Below, piece after piece: positions 16,002 through 24,463 of a stretch of 64,000 nt of DNA (within the stretch, counting starts at the first letter, position 1; the number at the start of each line of letters is the position of its first letter). The notes beneath the pieces are model-generated. The model had not been told where the DNA came from. It saw nothing but the letters and a program-made list of their open reading frames with translations, and searched no databases. The stretch is taken from NCBI GenBank assembly GCA_963787675.1, contig CAWBDV010000007.1:1364001-1428000 (forward strand), written 5' to 3'. The position numbers were made by a program, and so were the translations under genes. The DNA is from JAJPKK01 sp963787675 (GTDB lineage: Bacteria > Pseudomonadota > Alphaproteobacteria > Rhizobiales > Xanthobacteraceae).

Positions 16002-19000
16002 ATGGCTCTGTTCCGATCTTCAGGGGGATTGCCGGCGTTTGGCGGAATCCGGCTGCGCCTCGTCGGCATCATTCTGCTCGTCGCCATACCGTTCATCGCG
16101 GTGCAAGCCTGCGCCATTCACGACGACCGCGCGCGAGAGATCGAAGCCGCCCATACACGCACGCTCGATATCGCTCGTCGGGGCGTCGAACAGTATCAAT
16201 CCGCGATCGCCGGCATGCATAACCTCATGCTGACGCTGTCGCTCGTTCCTGAGGTTGTCTCGGGTTCCGGTGAGACATGCGAAGCGTTCCTGAAAAACGC
16301 CCGTCGGAAGCTTCGATGGGCGTCGCAGCTCTGGGTGATGGATGCGACTGGACACGTCGTGTGCTCGTCTGCTCCGGGCACCGTCGGTGCCGACAGGTCG
16401 GACCGGGCCTATTTCAAGTACGCCATGGCGACCGGCGAATTCGGCGTCCGCAATTTCCAGCGTGGTCGCGTCACTGGCGAACCGGGCAACGTGGTGACGC
16501 TTCCGGTGCTCGACGACGCGGGTAACGTCCTGCGCGTGCTTGCGGTGTCGCTGCGGCTCGAATGGTTCGAGAGCCTGTTTGCCGAAGTAGCGGGCCGGAC
16601 TGGCGCCAGCATCATGCTGTTCGACCGCGACAACACCATGCTCGCCCGCTACCCCCACCGCGCCGAGTGGATCGGCAAGGACTGGACGGGTTCTCCGCTG
16701 ATTGACCAGATCGGCGGAAGGCCGGAGGGCAGTGGAGAAATCGTCGGTGTGGAAGGCGTGCCCAAGGTTGTCAGCTGGGCAACCGTGCCGGGCATGCTGG
16801 CGCAGATCGCGGTCGGCTTCGATCGAGACCAGGTGCTCAACGTCATCAACGGCAAGACGTGGCGGAGTGCCGGCTGGCTGCTCGCCATCGTGCTGTCTGC
16901 ATTGGCCGCCGGACTTGCCCTTGCGCGCGCCGTGATGCGGCCGCTCAGGCTACTGACGGAGGGTGCAAAGGCGGTGCGGGCTTCGCCGGAGCTCTCTTTG
17001 CCACGCATTTCCGGCTATGCAGAGGTCAAATCGCTTGCCGACTCGCTCGACGCGCTGCTGGCGGAGCGGCGGCAGCGCGAGGTCGCGCTTGTGGACGCGC
17101 GCACAGCCTCCGAGCGCGCGGAGAAGCAGGCCCGTGACGCGCACGACTATCTCATCAGCGTCATTGATATGCTTCCCGAAGGCATTGTCATATTCGACAA
17201 AGAGGATCGCTTTCATCTGTGGAATCGATGCTTCAGCGAGCATTATGCCTATGGCGGGCCGCTCAAGCGGGGCCAAAAGTTCGAGGAGCGGCTTCGCGCC
17301 TCCACGGCCGCCGGGATGCATCCGCCCGCGCTTGGCCGCGAGGAAGAATGGATTGCAGAGCGCGTCGCGCGACGCGCTCTGCCGGAAAGCAGCCTTGAGC
17401 AGGAGATTGCCGGAGGCCGGTGGATCCGGGTTATCGAACGGCGCCTGCAGGACGGCACTCTCATCGGAGTCCGCAGCGACATTACCGAACTCAAGCGCCG
17501 CGAGGAATCATTCCGACTGCTGTTCGACAGTAATCCGGTGCCGATGTGGGTGCATGACCGCGAAACGCACCAAATCCTCGCGGTCAACGATGCGACAGTC
17601 AGGCTTTACGGTTATGACCGCGATCGCTTCCTGTCGATGCGCATCCACGACATCCAATTGACGGAATACGGACCCGCCACGGAACATCGGCAAGAAGGCA
17701 GCGTACTGCGGGAACGCAATTGGCAGCATGCCAAGGCGGATGGCACTGCGATCGACGTCACCACCTACTCGCGCGCTCTCGAATACCGTGCTCGGTCCGC
17801 GAAGCTTGTCGCCATTGTCGACACGACCGAGAACAGGCGCGCACAAGCCCGCATCAGTCACATGGCTCACCATGACGATCTCACCGGTCTCGCCAACCGC
17901 CTGGCGTTCCGCGCCAACTTGGAGGCCGCTGCAAAGGGCGCGATCGATCACGGCATTGCCGTGCTTTACGTCGACCTCGATGACTTTGAGCGCGTCAACG
18001 ATGCACTTGGCCATCCGTTCGGCGATCGGCTGCTGCGCGCTGCGGCCGCCAGAATACGCAGCTTGGTCGGTGCCGATCAGGTGGTCGCGCGCCTCGGAAG
18101 CGACGACTTCGCCATCATCCTTGCAGGCATTAGCCGACCCGGGGACGCTACGACTCTCGCTCAACGGCTCATCGATTCCCTGAGTGCTCCTTACGAGATC
18201 GATGAACGGTCGATCACCATCGGGGCCAGTGTCGGGATCGCGATCGCTCCGCAGGACGCCAAAGACTCGGAACGCCTGTGGCGTTACGCCGACATGGCAC
18301 TTTGCGCCGCCAAGGGCGATGGCGGCGGCAGGTTCAAGCTGTTCGAACCCGAGATGAACCTCCGCGTGCAGGCGCGCCGCGCGCTCGAGCAAGAGCTCGG
18401 CAAGGCGCTCGCCGAGGAACGGTTCGAACTTTACTACCAGCCGTCGATTGATTTTGCGAGCGGACGTGTCGCGGGATTCGAGGCGCTGTTACGTTGGAAC
18501 CATCCCGAGCGCGGACCGATTTCACCGGCCGAGTTCGTCCCGATCGCCGAAGACATCGGCCTGATCGACAAATTGGGCGAGTGGGTGCTGCGGCGTGCCT
18601 GCGCCGATGCAGCCACATGGCCGCGCGAGGTCAGGGTCGCCGTCAACCTGTCGCCCTTGCAGTTCAAGAACCGCTCGCTCGCGCAGACAGTCGTGCTGGC
18701 TCTGGCCTCCTCGGGGCTGTCGGCACGGCGGCTCGAGCTTGAGATCACCGAACGCGTGCTGCTCCAGGAGGATGAATCCAATCTCGCCACGTTGCACGAA
18801 CTGCGCGCATTGGGTGCCCGGATCGCGCTCGACGACTTCGGCACAGGCTATTCGTCGATGAGCTACCTGCGGATGTTTCCGTTCGACCGAATCAAGATCG
18901 ACCGTTCATTCGTCATGGCGCTGCCGGAAAATCGCGAATGCATGAAGATCATCCGCGCCATGGTGGAGCTTGCAAAGAGCCTCGGCATCGATACGACCGC

Positions 19001-19145
19001 GGAGGGCGTCGAGACCAGCGAGCAGCTCGACTACCTGGAAGCGTGCGGCTGTCGCGAGGGCCAGGGCTACCTGTTCAGTCCGGCGCGCCCGCTGCAGGAG
19101 ATCCCGGCACTGATGACGCGGCTGCTGACCGAACGCGCCGCGTGA
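16002..19145 (+). CDS. membrane-bound PAS-GGDEF-EAL cyclic-di-GMP protein
   Basis: 1047 residues. Order: membrane segment near 20-40, periplasmic Cache-like sensor (45-280) with VMDATGHVVCSS and RAYFKYA, second membrane segment near 290-307 (LLAIVLSALAAGLALA), HAMP, PAS near 375-490, PAS near 495-620, GGDEF near 625-790, EAL near 800-1040. The GGDEF signature is degenerate (RLGSDDFAII), so cyclase activity is doubtful. The EAL domain keeps FEALLRW, ELEITERVL and DDFGTGYSSM, so phosphodiesterase activity is plausible. Two TTAA half-sites nine bases apart lie at 15863-15879 upstream, an imperfect CtrA-like arrangement. It should tune motility or surface growth. Confidence 0.9.
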   Translation: MALFRSSGGLPAFGGIRLRLVGIILLVAIPFIAVQACAIHDDRAREIEAAHTRTLDIARRGVEQYQSAIAGMHNLMLTLSLVPEVVSGSGETCEAFLKNARRKLRWASQLWVMDATGHVVCSSAPGTVGADRSDRAYFKYAMATGEFGVRNFQRGRVTGEPGNVVTLPVLDDAGNVLRVLAVSLRLEWFESLFAEVAGRTGASIMLFDRDNTMLARYPHRAEWIGKDWTGSPLIDQIGGRPEGSGEIVGVEGVPKVVSWATVPGMLAQIAVGFDRDQVLNVINGKTWRSAGWLLAIVLSALAAGLALARAVMRPLRLLTEGAKAVRASPELSLPRISGYAEVKSLADSLDALLAERRQREVALVDARTASERAEKQARDAHDYLISVIDMLPEGIVIFDKEDRFHLWNRCFSEHYAYGGPLKRGQKFEERLRASTAAGMHPPALGREEEWIAERVARRALPESSLEQEIAGGRWIRVIERRLQDGTLIGVRSDITELKRREESFRLLFDSNPVPMWVHDRETHQILAVNDATVRLYGYDRDRFLSMRIHDIQLTEYGPATEHRQEGSVLRERNWQHAKADGTAIDVTTYSRALEYRARSAKLVAIVDTTENRRAQARISHMAHHDDLTGLANRLAFRANLEAAAKGAIDHGIAVLYVDLDDFERVNDALGHPFGDRLLRAAAARIRSLVGADQVVARLGSDDFAIILAGISRPGDATTLAQRLIDSLSAPYEIDERSITIGASVGIAIAPQDAKDSERLWRYADMALCAAKGDGGGRFKLFEPEMNLRVQARRALEQELGKALAEERFELYYQPSIDFASGRVAGFEALLRWNHPERGPISPAEFVPIAEDIGLIDKLGEWVLRRACADAATWPREVRVAVNLSPLQFKNRSLAQTVVLALASSGLSARRLELEITERVLLQEDESNLATLHELRALGARIALDDFGTGYSSMSYLRMFPFDRIKIDRSFVMALPENRECMKIIRAMVELAKSLGIDTTAEGVETSEQLDYLEACGCREGQGYLFSPARPLQEIPALMTRLLTERAA

Positions 19146-19187
19146 TCTTCGCTCGAGTGGTGCCGAGAGGCAGCGTGGCCCGCGCTA

Positions 19188-21215
19188 TCAGGAGGCCGTG
19201 GACGCCCGCGATGCACCATTCTGCAGCTTGCGAATGCGATCGGTCAGGCTGCCCGCGCGCGCCGAGCCATCATCCGCAGTGCCGCTGGCATCGACGCCTG
19301 CCGGGCGGATCGCCGCTGACTCAGTCAGCATCGTCTCGATCGCTCCGGACTTGTCCATGACCCGCGCCAGGTTCGCCACCATGGCCGCGACGTTGCTGAT
19401 GCGCTCGCGCAGTACGTTATTCTGATCGCGCTCCGCCCGCCACGTCTCATCAGCCTCCTTTCGGAGTGCTACCACCTCGTTCTGGCTCCGGCTTTGATCC
19501 TCAGCGGCGTTGCGCATGCGGATTTCAAGATCGGACTTCTCGGCTCGCAGCGAAGCGGTCGCGGCGACGTGATCGCGCTTGAGCGCCTCGATTTCCGCGA
19601 AGGCCGCCTTGATCTCGGCGTCGCGGCGGCGCACCCCCTCGTCGCGTTCGGCAACCCATTGCTCGAGATCGGCAATGCGATTGGCGCGGGTTTCGAGCGT
19701 TTCGTTCGCGTGCTGCAATAGCCGCTCGAGCGAGATCTTTTCGTCGTTCAGGCGTTGCGCGATCGCGTTGTGAGCCTCGGCTTTGTCCGCGCCTTCCTCC
19801 TTGAGTCCGCTGATTTCGGCGTCTCGTTGTTCCACCAGCCGATTGCGTTCGGCAACCAAGCTGTCCAATTCCCCAATCCGGGAGACGTGGGAATCGATGG
19901 TCGCGTGCGCGGTACCAAGAAGATCTTGGAGGGCGCCCTTTTCCTCGTTCAGGCGTTGCGCGATCGCGTTGTGGGCCTCGGTTTTGGTCGCGCTTTCTTC
20001 CTTGAGTCCGCTGATTTCGGCGTCCCGCTGTTCCACCAGCCGATTGCGCTCGGCCACCAAACTGTCCAATTCCCCGATGCGGGAGACGTGGGATTCGATG
20101 GTCGCGTTTGCGGTGCCGAGAAGTTCTTGGAGGGTGCCCTTTTCCTCGTTCAATCGTTGCACGATCGCGTTGCGCTCGTCCGTGTTCGCGGCGATCTGCT
20201 GCTGGTGGCCGACGATCTCCGCGGCCCGCTCCTCCAGGAGTTTCTCTCGGCCGGCGACCATCAATTCCAGCTCGCCGATGCGGGCGGCATAAGCGTTGGC
20301 GGTGCCGTTTGTGGCCTCGAGCAGGTTTTGGAGGTTCGCCTTTTCGTCATTCAGGCGCCTGGCAACAGCATCGTGCTGGTTGTTGTTGGCGGCGATCTCG
20401 TCCTTGAGTGCCTGAATTTCGGCGTCGCGCTGCGCGACGAGCTGGACCTGCCCGCTGTGCAGGCCCTCAAGCTCCGCGATCCGGGTGCCGCGATCGGCGA
20501 TCTCCTTGGTATGAGCGACGATCTCGCCTTCGAGCTGCGCCACCTGGGGACGCAGCACGTCGATCGCCATGCGCTTTTCCTCGACGTCCTTCATAAGCGA
20601 AGAAACGTTGACGCGCTCATCGAAGAGTCGACGCGCGGCATCCTGGGCCTCGGCCTGCAACTCGTCGATCTGCGACTTGTGTTCCTCGATCTGGGTCTGA
20701 AGGACGGCGATCTCGACGCGCTGGGAATCGGCCGCAAGCTTCTGGGCGACGAGTTCGTCCGTCGCCGTCGTCGTCTCAACTTCTTTATCGCCGAGACGGC
20801 GCTCGGCCAACTCGAGCGCCGCGGACTTGACGGCGAGCTCCTGCTCGGTTTCGTGAATTTTCTGGGCGAGTGCCTTCAGCTTGGCGTCGAGTTCGTCGGA
20901 ATTCGTGTTCTTCTCGGCAAGCTCGTTCTTGAGCAGGTTGACGGCTTCAGCCTTGCGGGCGATTTCGCCGAGCTGCGCAGTAACCTTGGCTCGGAGCTGC
21001 TCGACGGTGATTTCAAGGCGCCGCGAAGACACCGCGAATTCTGCGCGCAGATTGTCCTTGTCGGCCTGAAGCTCCGCCATTGAGACGGGAATGGCATCTT
21101 CCAGTCTACGCTTGGTAAGGCGGACGGCGCGCTGGTGGACAAAGGAGATCAGGACGAGCGCCAACAGGCTCGCGACCAGAAATCCGCCACCGAAGTACAT
21201 GATCAATTCGATCAT
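19188..21215 (-). CDS. membrane-anchored coiled-coil protein with 67-residue repeats
   Basis: 675 residues. One N-terminal membrane segment (GGGFLVASLLALVLISFV) is followed by some 600 residues rich in Glu, Leu, Lys, Arg and Ala with heptad character and almost no Pro. The central part is built from tandem copies of a unit starting ERNRLVEQRDAEISGLKEE and ending RIGELDSLVA; two copies are nearly identical and others have drifted. The C-terminal 70 residues (NVAAMVANLARVMDKSG onward) are non-repetitive. Such proteins occur in Bradyrhizobium relatives without assigned function; a scaffolding or cell-envelope role is a guess. It converges with the c-di-GMP gene, 42 bp between stops. Confidence 0.75.
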   Translation of the reverse strand: MIELIMYFGGGFLVASLLALVLISFVHQRAVRLTKRRLEDAIPVSMAELQADKDNLRAEFAVSSRRLEITVEQLRAKVTAQLGEIARKAEAVNLLKNELAEKNTNSDELDAKLKALAQKIHETEQELAVKSAALELAERRLGDKEVETTTATDELVAQKLAADSQRVEIAVLQTQIEEHKSQIDELQAEAQDAARRLFDERVNVSSLMKDVEEKRMAIDVLRPQVAQLEGEIVAHTKEIADRGTRIAELEGLHSGQVQLVAQRDAEIQALKDEIAANNNQHDAVARRLNDEKANLQNLLEATNGTANAYAARIGELELMVAGREKLLEERAAEIVGHQQQIAANTDERNAIVQRLNEEKGTLQELLGTANATIESHVSRIGELDSLVAERNRLVEQRDAEISGLKEESATKTEAHNAIAQRLNEEKGALQDLLGTAHATIDSHVSRIGELDSLVAERNRLVEQRDAEISGLKEEGADKAEAHNAIAQRLNDEKISLERLLQHANETLETRANRIADLEQWVAERDEGVRRRDAEIKAAFAEIEALKRDHVAATASLRAEKSDLEIRMRNAAEDQSRSQNEVVALRKEADETWRAERDQNNVLRERISNVAAMVANLARVMDKSGAIETMLTESAAIRPAGVDASGTADDGSARAGSLTDRIRKLQNGASRASTAS
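19801..20202. repeat. tandem 201-bp repeat inside the coiled-coil gene
   Basis: The stretch beginning ttgagtccgctgatttcggc at 19801 recurs at 20002, a 201-bp offset (67 codons) with only scattered third-position changes over much of the unit. Weaker copies continue on both sides. The similarity points to recent unit duplication or gene conversion. Confidence 0.8.
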
Positions 21216-21362
21216 GGACGCAACTCCTGCCTGCTAGGGAACCCCACCCTCACGTAACGCGGGATTGCGGTTTCGATATTGTCACAACATTCGCGTGGAA
21301 TCGAACCGGCTCTCGCCGGCAGACCCCCCAAGTCGCCGATCGGCCTACGCCGCCGGCTGGGC

Positions 21363-21938
21363 CTAGAACGGATTCCAGGTCGAGGCCGGCGTGAACTTTA
21401 GATACCCGACATTGGCACCCAGCCGCAACCCGACGCCGGATTGAATCGGCACCAGGACAACATTGTTTGCCGTGAGGGCGGTCATGCCAAATCCACCGAT
21501 AAAATAGGCTGAGCCGTTCAATCCGGCGAAACGCTGATAAATCGCCTCGGTCGCCGGGAGATTGTAGACCAGCATCATGGTCCGCGCCCCGTCGCCGCCA
21601 AAATCCCAACCCAAAGTCGGGCCCTGCCAGTACACCTTCAGGTCCCCGGCATTCTTTGTATAGAGCATGCCCTCGCCGTAGCGCAGGCCGCCAAAAAAGG
21701 CGCCGCCGGCTTCTTCGCCCAGCACATATCCGTTCGGCAGACCCCATTGGCTCACGGCCTTCTCGATGACCGTGGCGAGGCCCTGGGAAACCGTGCCGAA
21801 GAACCGGTGGCCGGCGTTGATCAATTCGCCCGGTGCATAATTATTAGCATCGGACGGCGGCGCGGGCTGAGCGCGCGTGGCGTGTGGCATCGCAGCCGCG
21901 GCGACCACTAACATGAGGGCAATGATGGCGGCGCGCAT
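21363..21938 (-). CDS. eipA: EipA-like DUF1134 envelope protein
   Basis: 191 residues from ATG 21938, which has AAGGAG seven bases upstream (an upstream TTG at 21956 is less likely). A signal peptide (RAAIIALMLVVAAAAMPHATRA) precedes the DUF1134 domain: GYVLGEEAGGAFFGGLRYGEG, YWQGPTLGWDFGGDGARTM, MLVYNLPAT and GGFGMTALT. EipA of Brucella is a periplasmic beta-barrel protein needed for envelope integrity and is CtrA-regulated there. No clear CtrA box was seen just upstream here. Monocistronic. Confidence 0.85.
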   Translation of the reverse strand: MRAAIIALMLVVAAAAMPHATRAQPAPPSDANNYAPGELINAGHRFFGTVSQGLATVIEKAVSQWGLPNGYVLGEEAGGAFFGGLRYGEGMLYTKNAGDLKVYWQGPTLGWDFGGDGARTMMLVYNLPATEAIYQRFAGLNGSAYFIGGFGMTALTANNVVLVPIQSGVGLRLGANVGYLKFTPASTWNPF

Positions 21939-22085
21939 CCCAGGGCTCCTTGGCAAAAAATGGGCAGCGGCGAAAAAACGCTAATAGCCGCCACGTCTTA
22001 ACGGGTTGCAAACCAAACTGGCGCTACTTGCCATGCTCCAATGAATAGGCCCGAAACCCGAATCGTTTCAGTGTTCGGCAAAACT

Positions 22086-22577
22086 ATGACCTCAACGCGG
22101 CGTGGAGTGAAGTCGGTTCGCGGCGCGCTTTGGGCGCTTCTCGTCTGTATTCCGGCCGTCGGTTTTTCGGCCCTGGCGGCCACGACCGAACAGATCGTCG
22201 TCGACCCGCAAACCGGCCTCGCGATCAACGGCTACGATCCCGTTGCCTATTTCGTTGACGGCGTCCCGAAGGTCGGCCGAGCGGAATTTGAGTTGCGCTA
22301 TCGCGGCGGGATCTGGCGATTTCGCAATCCCGGCAACAAAGCTGCCTTCATGGCAGACCCGGGCGACTATGAACCTCGCTTCGGTGGATATGATCCTATC
22401 GGGGTCGGGCGCGGCGCCCCGACGCCCGGCAATCCGGATCTGTGGCTCGTCGTCGATCGGAATCTTTACCTTTTCTTCAGCGTCGAGGATCGGGAGCAGT
22501 TTGCCGCCGATCCCGCCCGGCATTCAGCGCGGGCCGAAGCCAAATGGCCGGACGTTCTCAAGCTGCTGGCGCAATGA
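22086..22577 (+). CDS. exported YHS-domain protein
   Basis: The ATG at 22086 is preferred over 22041 because it leaves a normal signal peptide (RGALWALLVCIPAVGFSALA). The domain begins GLAINGYDPVAYFVDG and continues with ELRYRGGIWRFRNPGNKAAFMADPG and a YEPRFGGYDP element, the YHS family pattern. YHS domains occur in metal-handling proteins, but the exported stand-alone type is uncharacterised; here the Cys of metal-binding YHS forms is absent. It converges on cysQ with 20 bp between stops. Confidence 0.8.
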   Translation: MTSTRRGVKSVRGALWALLVCIPAVGFSALAATTEQIVVDPQTGLAINGYDPVAYFVDGVPKVGRAEFELRYRGGIWRFRNPGNKAAFMADPGDYEPRFGGYDPIGVGRGAPTPGNPDLWLVVDRNLYLFFSVEDREQFAADPARHSARAEAKWPDVLKLLAQ

Positions 22578-22597
22578 GTGCTCGGGGCCTTGCCGCC

Positions 22598-23422
22598 TCA
22601 GGAATGGGCGCCGAGCATGCCCGTCCGATCGCCCCAGGCGATGAAAGCCGAAATCCGGAATTGGGCTTCGCTTGCGCCGTAATGCAATGGACCCCCATCA
22701 GGCAGCGTCACCGACCCGCCGGCAGCCGCGACCACCGCATGCCCTGCAGCGACATCCCACTCGCACGTCGTCGCCAGTCGCGGATAGATATCGGCGGCAC
22801 CCTCCGCGACGCGACAGAACTTGAGTGCCGATCCGCACGGCATGCGGGTCGCAACGCCGAGACGATCGAGAAGCGATACCGTCGCGGTATCGAGGTGGGA
22901 GCGGCTGACCGCGGCGACGAGACCGCCGCGCGACGCCTTGCGCACGGCGATCCGTTGCGCTTGCGCCGCGACCACGCCATCCGGCGTCATTGCGAGACGC
23001 TCGGCGCCGTCTCCAACGATGCCGCGATAGATCTGGCCCTCGGCCGGCACAGCCACGATCCCCGCGATCGGCGTTCGCGCGGCGACGATTGCCAGATTGA
23101 CCGTATATTCGCTCGATCCCGATACGTATTCCTTGGTGCCGTCGAGCGGATCGATCAGCACGAACAGGTCGCCGACCGACGTCGGCAAGGCCGGCATTTC
23201 TTCCGATACCACCGTTGTGCCGGGCATGATGCGCGCCACAGCGTCCAGCAAAATGGATTGCGAGCGTTCGTCGGCATCAGTTACCGGCGAGCGATCAGCC
23301 TTGGCGCGGACATCGAAGTCGGTGCGCGCGATCGCGAGCGTCGTCGCCGCGGCGCGGCCTGCCGCCGCTGTCAGCGCGGCCATCAGTGCCTGATCGACGG
23401 TGACGAGATTGGAATTTGTCAC
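22598..23422 (-). CDS. cysQ: 3'(2'),5'-bisphosphate nucleotidase CysQ / inositol monophosphatase family
   Basis: 274 residues. The metal-binding signatures are DPLDGTKEY near residue 90 and CEWDVAAGHAVVAAAGG near residue 215, and the upstream EE pair is in VVSEEMPA. The GTKEY form favours CysQ, which removes 3'-phosphoadenosine 5'-phosphate made during sulfate assimilation, over a general inositol phosphatase. The Asp before EWD in many family members is replaced by Cys, which is common in CysQ. Monocistronic. Confidence 0.85.
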   Translation of the reverse strand: MTNSNLVTVDQALMAALTAAAGRAAATTLAIARTDFDVRAKADRSPVTDADERSQSILLDAVARIMPGTTVVSEEMPALPTSVGDLFVLIDPLDGTKEYVSGSSEYTVNLAIVAARTPIAGIVAVPAEGQIYRGIVGDGAERLAMTPDGVVAAQAQRIAVRKASRGGLVAAVSRSHLDTATVSLLDRLGVATRMPCGSALKFCRVAEGAADIYPRLATTCEWDVAAGHAVVAAAGGSVTLPDGGPLHYGASEAQFRISAFIAWGDRTGMLGAHS

Positions 23423-23587
23423 GCTCGCTCCTCGGTTTTGCGCTACCAGTCTACCCTTTGCCGAATCCAGGAAAGTCGTTTCTGGCCTACGCCTTGGCGG
23501 TTCAACGGCGCCGGTGTATCAGACGCGACCGCGCCGAGGCACCCCTGAGTCGGCCTGAAGCATCACTCGACCGAGGAGAAAGCTCGC

Positions 23588-24241
23588 ATGACTGCCGTCA
23601 CTTCCCTCGACGCCCTCGACCTTGCCGCGCTCCTGTGCTCGCGCGTCTGCCACGATCTCATCAGCCCGGCAGGCGCGATCGTCAACGGGCTCGAGGTGCT
23701 TGAAGAGTCCAAGGATGAGGAGACGAAGACCTTCGCGCTCGATTTGATCCGCAAGAGCGCGCGCACCGCGTCGGCGCGGCTGCAGTTCTGCCGGATTGCA
23801 TTCGGCGCGGCAGGCTCGGCCGGCGCCCAGATCGATCTCGGCGATGCCGAGACAGTGGCACGCGGCCTGATCGAAGACGAGAAGGTCAAGCTCGCGTGGA
23901 ATCTGCCGCGCGCATTGCTGCCAAAGAACCGGGTCAAGCTTCTCCTCAACATGCTGCTCGTGGCCACTCAAACGATCCCGCGCGGCGGCGTGCTGGCGGT
24001 CGACGGCAGCGGCGAGGCCGAGAACATGACGTTCAAGATAACGTCGCGCGGCCTCAACGCTCGCATTCCTCAGGCAGTACCAGGGCTGGTCGCCGGATGC
24101 CCGGAGGGCGGATCGGTTGATGCCCACGCCATTCAGCCGTTTTATGCCGGCCTGTTGGCGCGCAACTGCGGCCTCAACCTCTCGATCGAGGCCGAGGGCG
24201 ATGCGATCGCCGTCGCGGCGCGCTCGCCGGTCGTGGCATAG
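23588..24241 (+). CDS. chpT: histidine phosphotransferase ChpT
   Basis: 217 residues. The phosphorylated His lies in CSRVCHDLISPAGAIVNGLE near residue 22, followed by the helical-hairpin region (DLIRKSARTASARLQFCRIAFG) and a degenerate ATPase-like C-terminal domain. In Caulobacter ChpT passes phosphate from CckA to CtrA and CpdR; ctrA is also in this window at 34 kb. It lies 220 bp upstream of cheA in the same direction, an order found in related genomes. Confidence 0.9.
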   Translation: MTAVTSLDALDLAALLCSRVCHDLISPAGAIVNGLEVLEESKDEETKTFALDLIRKSARTASARLQFCRIAFGAAGSAGAQIDLGDAETVARGLIEDEKVKLAWNLPRALLPKNRVKLLLNMLLVATQTIPRGGVLAVDGSGEAENMTFKITSRGLNARIPQAVPGLVAGCPEGGSVDAHAIQPFYAGLLARNCGLNLSIEAEGDAIAVAARSPVVA

Positions 24242-24463
24242 CGCGGATTGCCGTCCCAATCTGCATTTGCAGTGTAAGCGAATCGTCGGTTCATCAACGC
24301 AAACGGATGCGATTTCGTCGCCTCGTTGTGCGCTTGTAAGCCATTGTCGATCGAGGATTTCCTGCCTCGACTATCCCGGCAACCAAACGTAAACCGTTCT
24401 CCTTCACACTGCCCTGGACTTCGTGTGCCAAAGCGTTGATTGCGCGGCGTTGGGGTGGTTGTG

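Noticed and set aside
19755..21083. 442-codon plus-strand frame opposite the coiled-coil gene
   Set aside because: It mirrors the repeats of the real minus-strand gene and has no protein family features of its own; the minus-strand protein has a membrane anchor and a regular heptad pattern.
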